DNA of 14,680 bases from an uncultured Oscillospiraceae bacterium (lineage in GTDB: Bacteria > Bacillota > Clostridia > Oscillospirales > Oscillospiraceae). Shown here piece by piece: positions 6,402 to 13,014 of this stretch. Made by a program: the position numbers and the translations under genes. Location of the stretch: positions 1 through 14,680 of the forward strand of contig CAJUOT010000061.1 in assembly GCA_910588135.1 (NCBI GenBank). Reading direction: 5' to 3'. Under the pieces are notes generated by a model, which searched no databases, was not told where the DNA came from, and worked only from the letters and a program-made list of their open reading frames with translations. Numbering within the stretch: the first letter of the stretch is position 1; each line of letters starts with the position of its first letter.

Positions 6402-7826
6402 ATGGGCAGACCCACCGTATTCCCCACCGGTACGACCATCTACAATCCTGAGAAGTGCTGGAGTGGCTACACCCTCTTCACCGCGCCCGCCAAGGGCGTG
6501 ACCCTGATCGACATGAACGGCAAGGTGGTGCGCTGGTGGAAGGACTTCCAGGGCTTCCCCTGCAAGATGGTTCCCGGCGGCAAGGTGTTCGGCCACCTGG
6601 GTCAGCGCGACCACCAGGCCGCCTACCAGGATGACACCGATCTGACCGAGATCGACTTTGACGGCAACATCCTCTGGTCCTTCGACCACAACCAGTTCGT
6701 CAACGACGAGGACAGCGGCCCCCGCTGGGTGGCCCGCCAGCACCACGACTTCCAGATTGAGGGCAACCCTGTGGGCTACTATGTCCCCGGCCAGGACCCC
6801 AAGGACGACTTCAACAAAGTGCTCATCCTGACCCACAACGACGTGAACAAGCCCAAGGTCTCTCCCCAGCTGCTGGTGGAGGACACCCTGCTGGAGGTGG
6901 ACCGGGAGGGCAATATCCTGTGGACCTGGAACCTGATGGATCACTTCCGGGAGTTCGACCTGAGCGAGACCCAGAAGAACACCATTTTCCGCGACCCCAA
7001 CACCCAGGAGTGCGGCCCCGACGGCGAGGGCGACATCTTCCACATCAACTGCGCCAGCTACCTGGGCCCCAACAAGTGGTTTGACGAGGGCGATGAGCGC
7101 TTCGATCCGGAGAACATCATCATGGACTCCCGGGAAGCCAACATTATGTTCATCATCTCCCACAAGACCGGCAAGGTGGTCTGGTCCATCGGCCCCGACT
7201 ATACCGTCAGCCGCGAGCTGCGGATCATGGGCCCCATCATCGGGATGCACCACTCCCACATGATCCCCCGGGGACTGCCCGGCGAAGGCAATATCATGGT
7301 GTTCGACAACGGCGGCTGGGCCGGCTACGGCGCCCCCTCCCAAACCTCGCGGATGGGCATCAAGTCCGAGCGCCGCGACTACTCCCGGGTCATGGAGATC
7401 AACCCCAAGACCCTGAAGATCGAGTGGTCCTTCAGCGCCGCCGACCTGGGCTGGAAGACCCCCTTCACCGCTACTTATTTCTATTCCCCCCTGACCTCCG
7501 ACGCCCAGCGCCTGCCCAACGGCAACACCCTGATCACCGAGGGCACCACCGGCCGCATCATTGAGGTCACCGCCGAGAAGGAGCTGGTCTGGGAGTACAA
7601 TTACCCCAATGTCGGCCCCGCCCTGCTCTACCGTTCCTACCGCGTCCCCTACGAGTGGGTGCCCCAGCTGGCCAAGCCCGAGGAGGTTCCCGTGGCCAGG
7701 CTGGACAACGCTGCCTTCCAGGTTCCCGGGGCCAGCGACCCCAGCCATACCGACGAGACCGCCGTCACGGTTGCCGGCACCAAGGGCTTCGGCGGAATGG
7801 GCAATTTCTGCGTGGATAAGCTGTAA
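6402..7826 (+). CDS. Arylsulfotransferase-family (ASST) beta-propeller protein, cytoplasmic form
   Basis: 474 aa. Six D/N-x-G-x-[IV]-x-W-type repeats (ending at W45, W92, W174, W261, W342, W397) mark a six-bladed propeller as in bacterial aryl-sulfate sulfotransferases, which move a sulfuryl group between phenols without PAPS. Family motifs are RQHHDFQ (112-118), DIFHIN (H214), MDSRE (R244), GMHHSH before a VFDNGG strand (283-305) and RLPNGNTLITEG (370-381). From recall of the E. coli-type enzyme, these correspond to its active-site His/His/Arg/His set, with the transient sulfohistidine in the HHSH region. Unlike classical AssT there is no signal peptide and no N-terminal Ig-like domain. AAGGAGGAG gives a strong RBS. 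Context (thioredoxin pair, anion transporter, sulfite reductase nearby) suggests sulfate-ester metabolism in the cytoplasm; the acceptor and substrate are unknown. Confidence 0.87.
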   Translation: MGRPTVFPTGTTIYNPEKCWSGYTLFTAPAKGVTLIDMNGKVVRWWKDFQGFPCKMVPGGKVFGHLGQRDHQAAYQDDTDLTEIDFDGNILWSFDHNQFVNDEDSGPRWVARQHHDFQIEGNPVGYYVPGQDPKDDFNKVLILTHNDVNKPKVSPQLLVEDTLLEVDREGNILWTWNLMDHFREFDLSETQKNTIFRDPNTQECGPDGEGDIFHINCASYLGPNKWFDEGDERFDPENIIMDSREANIMFIISHKTGKVVWSIGPDYTVSRELRIMGPIIGMHHSHMIPRGLPGEGNIMVFDNGGWAGYGAPSQTSRMGIKSERRDYSRVMEINPKTLKIEWSFSAADLGWKTPFTATYFYSPLTSDAQRLPNGNTLITEGTTGRIIEVTAEKELVWEYNYPNVGPALLYRSYRVPYEWVPQLAKPEEVPVARLDNAAFQVPGASDPSHTDETAVTVAGTKGFGGMGNFCVDKL

Positions 7827-7860
7827 AAGGCCGGGAAAGCTTGCAAATAGAACAGGTGCG

Positions 7861-7899
7861 CCCGCGGCGGCCGGGAGGCCGCCGCGGGGCCCTTTGATA
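7861..7899 (+). terminator. GC-rich hairpin after the ASST gene (terminator or attenuator)
   Basis: A perfect 12-bp stem (CCCGCGGCGGCC / GGCCGCCGCGGG, 7861-7872 and 7877-7888) with a GGGA loop is followed by GCCCTTTGAT. The T-run is short, so termination may be partial, allowing some read-through into the LysR gene at 7928. Confidence 0.6.
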
Positions 7900-7927
7900 T
7901 GCGCGGCGGATTGAGGGAGGTACTGCC

Positions 7928-8893
7928 ATGCGTCTGGAGCAATTGACCTATGTTGTGACCATCGCGGACTGCTGCTCCATCTCCAAGGCGGCAAAAAAGC
8001 TGTACGTCACCCAGCCTGCCCTGAGCAACGCCCTGCGCGACCTGGAAAAAGAACTGAATTTCCCGGTCTTTTACCGGAACGCCCAGGGTGTCTCCCTCAC
8101 AGAGAAGGGGGAGGAACTGTACCGCATCGCCAAGTCAATCCAGGGGGATCTGGAGCAGATCCGCCGGCTGTCCGCCAAAGGATATCACGCGGACAAGCTC
8201 ACCATTGCGGCCGCGCCGCTGGTGTGCTGCTATACCTTTTTTGAAACCATGGATTCCATCCGGATTGCCTTTCCGGAGCTGACCCTTTCCATCAGCGAGC
8301 TGCGTCCCAGGCAGATGGAGCGGGCCCTGTCCGGCGGTGTGGTGGACATCGGCCTGTGCGGCTATCCGGTCTCCCGGCGGAAGAAGTTTTCTGAGCTTGC
8401 GGTTCAGCTGGATTTGGAGCGGGAATCCCTGGCCCGGTGGCCCTTTGCGGCGTTCCTGCCGCCCCGGCACCCGCTGGCGGAGAAGCCCGTCGTCTCGCTG
8501 GAACAGCTCAAGGACGAGCCCATCATCTGCTTTGAGGACTATGAGACCAGCGGGGCCCAGGCTTACGGCATTCAGGCTGCGGCTACCTTTTCAGACCGGG
8601 CGGGCATCAAGGACGCGGTGTCCCACGGAAAGGGCTGCGCCCTGCTGCCCCTGTCCATGGCGCTGGACGATGTGTATTTTGAGTGCGACAAAATCAAGGT
8701 TGTCCCTTTGAAGGAGACCTCTCTTCTCCACGTGGACCTGGTGTACCGCCGGTCCAAGACCATGACGGAGGAGGAGACCGCCATTCTGGAGATCATCCGG
8801 AATTACGTCCGCAAGGCGGACGCCCGGCTGAACCGGCAGTTTCTCAAGGCGCGCAAGCAGGCTACGGGCAGCAGCGTCTGGCTGCCTTACTGA
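7928..8893 (+). CDS. LysR-family transcriptional regulator (downstream of ASST)
   Basis: 321 aa, normal for LysR. The N-terminal winged helix-turn-helix is clear (MRLEQLTYVVTIAD, ISKAAKKLYVTQPALSNALRDLEKEL, LTEKGEELY, residues 1-68), followed by a linker helix and a two-lobe effector domain (LTIAAAPLV, VDIGLCGYP, AFLPPRHPLAEKP, GCALLPLSMAL). GGGAGG lies just before ATG 7928. It follows the ASST gene in the same direction after 101 bases containing a hairpin, and converges on the second LysR gene. By position it is the best candidate regulator of the divergent transporter/TrxR and Trx/ASST operons. The effector is probably a sulfur metabolite, but nothing in the sequence shows which. It is unlike the second LysR in its effector domain, so this is not a recent duplication. 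Confidence 0.9.
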   Translation: MRLEQLTYVVTIADCCSISKAAKKLYVTQPALSNALRDLEKELNFPVFYRNAQGVSLTEKGEELYRIAKSIQGDLEQIRRLSAKGYHADKLTIAAAPLVCCYTFFETMDSIRIAFPELTLSISELRPRQMERALSGGVVDIGLCGYPVSRRKKFSELAVQLDLERESLARWPFAAFLPPRHPLAEKPVVSLEQLKDEPIICFEDYETSGAQAYGIQAAATFSDRAGIKDAVSHGKGCALLPLSMALDDVYFECDKIKVVPLKETSLLHVDLVYRRSKTMTEEETAILEIIRNYVRKADARLNRQFLKARKQATGSSVWLPY

Positions 8894-8911
8894 CCCCCTG
8901 CAGAATAACAC

Positions 8912-8953
8912 GCGGAGCGGGGCGGCCCGCGTAGTGGGGCCGTCCCGCTCCGC
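8912..8953. repeat. Large inverted repeat between convergent LysR genes
   Basis: A 17-bp stem (8912-8928 with 8937-8953, one G-U pair in 17) and an 8-base loop form a very stable GC-rich hairpin. No T-run follows on either strand, so it is not a textbook intrinsic terminator, but its place between two convergent genes suggests it stops or stabilises transcripts from both sides. Confidence 0.65.
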
Positions 8954-8991
8954 CGCATCTCAAACGCTGCGCGAGGGAGCCGCCGTCCCGC

Positions 8992-9858
8992 TCAGCCGCG
9001 CCCGGGGTGGTAACGCTCAAAAAGCTTCACCTTGTCCCTTGCGCCGGTATCCCGGAGGAACACATAATTGAACTCCCGCTGGAGCTCCCAGCCCTCCACA
9101 GAGAATTGGGCAAGCTTGCCGTTGCCGGACGCGGCGGCCGCATAGGCAAAGGTAATCCCCCGCTTCCGCTCCAGGAGCCGCTCCATCAGGCCCAGGTTCC
9201 CGATGCACGTGACCCGCGCGAAATCGGTGACGGCGCGGTTGTGTTCGTTGAGAAAGTTCTCCAGAATTTCCCGGGTGCCCGAGCCCTTCTCCCGCAGCAG
9301 CAGCTCTTCCCCCCACAGCTCGTCCAGGGGGACCGTCCGGCCGGCCAGGGGGTGGTCCCAGGCGCACAGGCCCACAAACGGTTCCCTGTGGTAAGGGAGG
9401 TCCTCATATTCCGACCAGCTGTAGTAGCCCTCGACAATGGCAAAGTCCAGCCTGCCCCGGTTGAGCCGCTCCAGAATCCGGGCGGTGTTGTCCACATCCA
9501 CCGAAAGGCGGTTCCCGGGCACATCCAGGTAGCGGGCGACGTGCTCGGCAATGACGAATTCGCCGATGGTTTTGGTGGCCCCGACGGAAAGGCTGGGTGT
9601 CTGCCGCAGGCGCAGATCCTCCCGGAGGCGCGCCTCCTGGTAGTTCATGGCGTGGGCGCGCCGCTCCAAAAGCGCCGCCTGCTCTGTTTTGGTGAGCTTT
9701 CTCCCGTCGTAGGAAAACAGCTTGCAGCCGTAATAGGACTCCAGATACTGGATATGCTGGGTGACGGCGGGCTGGGTGATGTGCAGCCGGTCGGCCGCCT
9801 GCCGGTAATTCATGGTTTCGCACAAGGTCAAAAAGGTCTCCATCCGATGGTCCTGCAT
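8992..9858 (-). CDS. LysR-family transcriptional regulator divergent from asrABC
   Basis: 288 aa. N-terminal helix-turn-helix: METFLTLCETMNYRQAADRLHITQPAVTQHIQYLE with YGCKLFSYDGRKLTKTEQ (residues 6-62), then the effector domain with GATKTIGEFVI, LDFAIVEGYY, the LREKGSGTREILE motif common in CysL/CbbR-like members, and a C-terminal domain lobe. It is transcribed away from asrA across a 151-bp AT-rich region containing an inverted repeat, the classic LysR regulator-target arrangement; B. subtilis CysL controls sulfite reductase genes in a comparable way. AAGGGG lies nine bases before ATG 9858; ATG 9843 is an alternative that would remove five residues. Predicted to activate or repress asrABC in response to a sulfur compound. 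Confidence 0.9.
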   Translation of the reverse strand: MQDHRMETFLTLCETMNYRQAADRLHITQPAVTQHIQYLESYYGCKLFSYDGRKLTKTEQAALLERRAHAMNYQEARLREDLRLRQTPSLSVGATKTIGEFVIAEHVARYLDVPGNRLSVDVDNTARILERLNRGRLDFAIVEGYYSWSEYEDLPYHREPFVGLCAWDHPLAGRTVPLDELWGEELLLREKGSGTREILENFLNEHNRAVTDFARVTCIGNLGLMERLLERKRGITFAYAAAASGNGKLAQFSVEGWELQREFNYVFLRDTGARDKVKLFERYHPGRG

Positions 9859-9894
9859 AGTTCACGCCCCTTGATAATTAAAATTAATTGCTTC

Positions 9895-9900
9895 ATTATA
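9895..9900 (-). promoter_or_regulatory. -10 box for the divergent LysR gene
   Basis: Read on the minus strand this is a perfect TATAAT, 37 bases before the LysR start codon. No convincing -35 hexamer is visible 16-18 bases upstream. It overlaps a TTAT-N5-ATAA dyad (9896-9908) with T-N11-A form, consistent with LysR autoregulation. Confidence 0.5.
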
Positions 9901-9908
9901 AATGATAA

Positions 9909-9942
9909 CTTGATTTTATTACAGCTATGTGGCAAAATCAAG
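9909..9942. promoter_or_regulatory. Inverted-repeat operator candidate overlapping the asrA promoter
   Basis: CTTGATTTT (9909-9917) and AAAATCAAG (9934-9942) are perfect 9-bp inverted arms separated by 16 bases. They cover a plausible -35 (TTGATT, 9910-9915) and -10 (CAAAAT, 9933-9938) with 17-bp spacing. A third copy of the half-site, AAATCAAG, lies at 9982-9989 in the leader. A regulator bound here would sit directly on the asrA promoter. Confidence 0.5.
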
Positions 9943-10009
9943 ATGGCAGTTTGTCTGTTTTTTATGCAACAAGTCAAAACGAAATCAAGAGAAATAAGGA
10001 GGTTCGAGT

Positions 10010-11047
10010 ATGGGATACACCCTGACCGCCGCCCAGGCCAACCAGGTCCTTGCCGCCCTGCGGAAGGACTACGCGGTCTACGCCCCGAAGCGGTTCCGCA
10101 ACCAGGGGCGCTACTCCGCCACGGACGTCGTCCGCTACGACGAGGTGGAGCGCTGGGAGGACATCGTTTGGGATGTCAAGTCCGACTACCCCGCCAAGGA
10201 GGTTTTGACCCCCATCCAGCAGGCCATTTTCTACTTCACGGAGGACGAGTACCGGGAGAGCAAGGGCCCCAAGAAGCCCATCCTGATTCTGGCCCGGCCC
10301 TGCGACATCAACGCCCAGCATATCCAGGCCAAGATCTACGCCGGCAACGGCGGCTACACCGACCTGTACTATGAGCGGATGCGGGAGCTGGTGAAGTTCG
10401 CCCTCATGGAGTGCGGCGGCGGGGATGACACCTGCTTCTGCGTGTCCATGGGCACCAACAAGACCGACGACTACTCCCTGGCCCTGAAGTTCTCTGAGGA
10501 CGGGGTTCAGGTCCAGGTCACTGACGGCGCCTTTGCCCCCTATTTCGAGGGGCTGCCCCAGGCCGATTACACCCCCGCTTTCGTGGAGGAGAACGAGCTG
10601 AAGGTCACCGTGCCCGACCTGGAGGACAAGGAAGTCCGCAAGGCCCTGAAGAGCCATCCCATGTGGCAGGAGTTCAACGCCCGCTGCATCTCCTGCGGCG
10701 CGTGCACCGTGGCCTGCTCCACCTGCACCTGCTTCACCACCCGCGACGTGATCTACGGCGACAACCCCGAGGTGGGCGAGCGCCGCCGGGTCACCTCCTC
10801 CTGCCAGATCGCCGGCTTTGACCAGATGGCGGGCCAGCGGGAGTTCCGCTCCACCGCCGCGGACCGGATGCGCTACAAGGTGCTCCACAAGTTCCACGAC
10901 TACAAGGCCCGCTTTGGGGACAGCCATATGTGCGTCGGCTGCGGCCGCTGCACCCACCGCTGCCCGGAGCTGATCTCCATTTCCGCCACCGTCAACAAGG
11001 TCAGCGCGGCCGTGGACGAGATCAAGGCCGGCCTGGCCAAGCACTAA
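10010..11047 (+). CDS. asrA: Anaerobic sulfite reductase subunit A (iron-sulfur)
   Basis: 345 aa, close to the Salmonella AsrA length. It is an electron-transfer subunit of the cytoplasmic siroheme sulfite reductase AsrABC that reduces sulfite to sulfide. It carries two ferredoxin-type 4Fe-4S motifs: C226-x2-C229-x2-C232-x3-C236 and C308-x2-C311-x2-C314-x3-C318. The N-terminal half has the AsrA/hydrogenase beta-like features, including ARPCDI (about 95-100) and TCFCVSMGTN (141-150). A strong AAGGAGG precedes ATG 10010. First gene of a three-gene operon; asrB starts 17 bases after its stop. The promoter lies in the 151-bp region shared with a divergent LysR gene. Confidence 0.95.
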   Translation: MGYTLTAAQANQVLAALRKDYAVYAPKRFRNQGRYSATDVVRYDEVERWEDIVWDVKSDYPAKEVLTPIQQAIFYFTEDEYRESKGPKKPILILARPCDINAQHIQAKIYAGNGGYTDLYYERMRELVKFALMECGGGDDTCFCVSMGTNKTDDYSLALKFSEDGVQVQVTDGAFAPYFEGLPQADYTPAFVEENELKVTVPDLEDKEVRKALKSHPMWQEFNARCISCGACTVACSTCTCFTTRDVIYGDNPEVGERRRVTSSCQIAGFDQMAGQREFRSTAADRMRYKVLHKFHDYKARFGDSHMCVGCGRCTHRCPELISISATVNKVSAAVDEIKAGLAKH

Positions 11048-11064
11048 GGAAGGAGGCGCGTGAT

Positions 11065-11856
11065 ATGATGAACCCTGTACAGCCCAAGCCCTGCACGATT
11101 TTAGACGTACATAAGGAGAGCGCCCACGAGTGGACCTTCCGGGTGGAGACCGACGCGAAGGTGGCCCACGGCCAGTTCATGCAGCTGTCTATCCCCAAGA
11201 TCGGCGAGTGCCCCATCTCGGTGTCCGCCCAGGGGGACGGCTGGTTGGAATTTACCATCCGCAATGTGGGCAAGGTAACCAACGTCATCTTTGAGAAGAC
11301 CGCCGGCGACACCCTGTTCCTCCGGGGCCCCTACGGAAAGGGCTGGCCCGTGGACCAGTTCCAGGGCAAGCACGTGGTGGTCATCACCGGCGGCACCGGC
11401 CTGGCTCCCGTGCGCTCCATGCTGAACCTGTTTGCGGCTGAGCCGGACACGGTGAAGAGCGTCCACCTGATCTCCGGCTTCAAGAACGAGGAGGGCATTG
11501 TCTTCCACAAGGAGCTGGAGGCGTGGAAGGAGAAGTTCTCCACCATCTACGCCCTGGACAACGACACCAAGGAAGGCTGGCGCACCGGCATGGTCACCGC
11601 CTTCGTCAAGGAGATCCCCTGGGACTCCTTCAACGGCGAGTACGCCGTGGTGGTGGTGGGTCCTCCCCCCATGATGAAGTTCACCGGCCTGGAGCTGCTG
11701 AAGAACGGCGTGGACGCGGAGAAGATCTGGATGAGCTTCGAGCGGAAAATGTCCTGCGCCGTGGGCAAGTGCGGCCACTGCCGCATCGACGAAACCTATG
11801 TCTGCCTGGACGGGCCGGTGTTCCCCTATACCGTGGCCCGGGACCTGGTGGACTGA
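11065..11856 (+). CDS. asrB: Anaerobic sulfite reductase subunit B (FAD/NAD, 2Fe-2S)
   Basis: 263 aa. Flavoprotein subunit passing electrons from NAD(P)H to AsrA/AsrC. The ferredoxin-reductase fold is visible: flavin-binding barrel with PISVSAQGDGWLEFTIRNVG, the RGPYGKGWP segment (87-95), the nucleotide loop GGTGLAPVRS (109-118), VVVGPPPMM (196-204) and a PyrK-like 2Fe-2S cysteine cluster C231-x4-C236-x2-C239-x7-C247. The start was set at ATG 11065, eight bases after AAGGAGG; ATG 11068 directly follows and is possible. The open frame extends further upstream inside asrA but without family similarity. Sits between asrA and asrC with short gaps, so one transcript is expected. Confidence 0.95.
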   Translation: MMNPVQPKPCTILDVHKESAHEWTFRVETDAKVAHGQFMQLSIPKIGECPISVSAQGDGWLEFTIRNVGKVTNVIFEKTAGDTLFLRGPYGKGWPVDQFQGKHVVVITGGTGLAPVRSMLNLFAAEPDTVKSVHLISGFKNEEGIVFHKELEAWKEKFSTIYALDNDTKEGWRTGMVTAFVKEIPWDSFNGEYAVVVVGPPPMMKFTGLELLKNGVDAEKIWMSFERKMSCAVGKCGHCRIDETYVCLDGPVFPYTVARDLVD

Positions 11857-11874
11857 GAAAGGAGCATATGAACG

Positions 11875-12942
11875 ATGAACCATGACATCAACGTCAAAAA
11901 GCTGCGGCTGAACTGCTTCCGCCAGTCCAAGGTCCCCGGCGAGTTCATGCTCCAGATGCGCGTCCCCGGCGGCACGGTGGACGCCAAGTACCTGACCGTC
12001 ATCCAGCACATCGCTGAGACCTGGGGCGACGGCAATTTCCACTTTGGCACCCGCCAGACCTTTGACATCACCGGCATCAAGTACGAGAATATCCCCGCCG
12101 TCAACGAATACCTGGAGCAATATATCCGGGAGGTGGACGCGGAGCTGTGCGGGGTGGACATGGACACCGTGGCCCACGAGCCCCAGCCCTGGGACCCCAA
12201 GGCGGGCTACCCCACCATCGGCGCCCGGAACATCAGCGGCTGCATCGGCAATTATCACTGCATCTGCGGCAACATCAACACCTTCGAGCTGGCCCGGAAG
12301 ATTGAGGGCATCATCTTCCCCAGCCACTACCACATCAAGATCAACATCTCCGGCTGCCCCAACGACTGCAACAAGGCCCACCTGTGCGACTTCGGCATCA
12401 TCGGCGTGTCCAAGATGACCTACCACGCCGAGCGGTGCATCGGCTGCGGGGCCTGTGTGCGGGCCTGCGAGCACGGCGCCACCCGGGTGCTGTCCCTCAA
12501 CGAGGGCATCGCCAAGGTTGACAAGGACCCCTGCTGCTGCGTGGGCTGCGGCGAGTGCGTCCGGGCCTGCCCCACCAGCGCGTGGACCCGGAGCGAGGAG
12601 CCGCTGTACCGGGTGATCCTGGGCGGCCGCACCGGCCGGCAGACCCCCCGGACGGGCAAGATGTTCCTGAACTGGGCCAGCGAGGACGTGGTTGTGGGCG
12701 TGCTGAAGAACTGGCAGAAGTTCTCCGCCTGGGTTATGGACTACAAGCCCGAGTATCTCCACGGCGGCCACCTCATTGACCGCGCGGGCTACAAGAAGTT
12801 CAAGGAGATCGTTTTGGAGGGTGTGGAGCTGAATCCCGAGTGCCTTGTGGCCGAGGATATCTTCTGGCACGAGACCGAGTACCGCTCCAACTTCAACGTG
12901 AAGCCCATCGAGCTGCACCACACCGCCGGGCCCCAGGCGTAA
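11875..12942 (+). CDS. asrC: Anaerobic sulfite reductase subunit C (siroheme catalytic subunit)
   Basis: 355 aa. Catalytic subunit that reduces sulfite to sulfide with six electrons at a siroheme-4Fe-4S centre. The siroheme cluster ligands are C123-x5-C129 (SGCIGNYHC) and C161-x3-C165 (SGCPNDC). They are followed by an inserted ferredoxin domain with C188/C191/C194/C198 and C222/C225/C228/C232, as in AsrC and unlike assimilatory CysI. HFGTRQ near 56-61 fits the conserved Arg region that binds sulfite. ATG 11875 is ten bases from AAAGGAG; ATG 11868 is in another frame and stops after five codons. It is last in the operon, with an intrinsic terminator 22 bases after the stop. Slightly longer than Salmonella AsrC (about 337). 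Confidence 0.95.
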   Translation: MNHDINVKKLRLNCFRQSKVPGEFMLQMRVPGGTVDAKYLTVIQHIAETWGDGNFHFGTRQTFDITGIKYENIPAVNEYLEQYIREVDAELCGVDMDTVAHEPQPWDPKAGYPTIGARNISGCIGNYHCICGNINTFELARKIEGIIFPSHYHIKINISGCPNDCNKAHLCDFGIIGVSKMTYHAERCIGCGACVRACEHGATRVLSLNEGIAKVDKDPCCCVGCGECVRACPTSAWTRSEEPLYRVILGGRTGRQTPRTGKMFLNWASEDVVVGVLKNWQKFSAWVMDYKPEYLHGGHLIDRAGYKKFKEIVLEGVELNPECLVAEDIFWHETEYRSNFNVKPIELHHTAGPQA

Positions 12943-12964
12943 GAGAAATTTTGTGTGACTGAAG

Positions 12965-12997
12965 AGGAGGCCCCGTGAAAACCGGGGCCTCCTTTTT
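12965..12997 (+). terminator. Intrinsic terminator of asrABC
   Basis: An 11-bp GC-rich stem (AGGAGGCCCCG / CGGGGCCTCCT) with a seven-base loop runs into TTTTT, 22 bases after the asrC stop. It separates asrABC from the following ABC transporter genes. Confidence 0.93.
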
Positions 12998-13014
12998 CAG
13001 ATGGGAGGGATAGG

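Noticed and set aside
7861..7888. Riboswitch before the LysR gene
   Set aside because: Only a simple symmetric hairpin is present; no multi-helix aptamer-like pattern could be recognised in the 101-base gap.
6384..7994. 536-codon open frame antisense to the ASST gene
   Set aside because: Mirror of GC-rich coding sequence, composition dominated by Val/Gly/Leu/His, no motif; the sense frame has six clear propeller repeats.
10930..11064. Upstream extension of asrB into asrA
   Set aside because: The extra 45 codons show Arg/Gly-rich frame-shadow composition, overlap the AsrA ferredoxin motif, and the good Shine-Dalgarno sits before ATG 11065.
11101..12921. 606-codon open frame antisense to asrB-asrC
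   Set aside because: Spans two real genes and their junction on the other strand with biased composition; a by-product of GC-rich third positions.
11875..12942. Catalytic subunit as dissimilatory DsrA or DsrB, or assimilatory CysI
   Set aside because: A single short subunit with an inserted two-cluster ferredoxin domain, preceded by AsrA and AsrB partners, fits AsrC; no second Dsr subunit is present.
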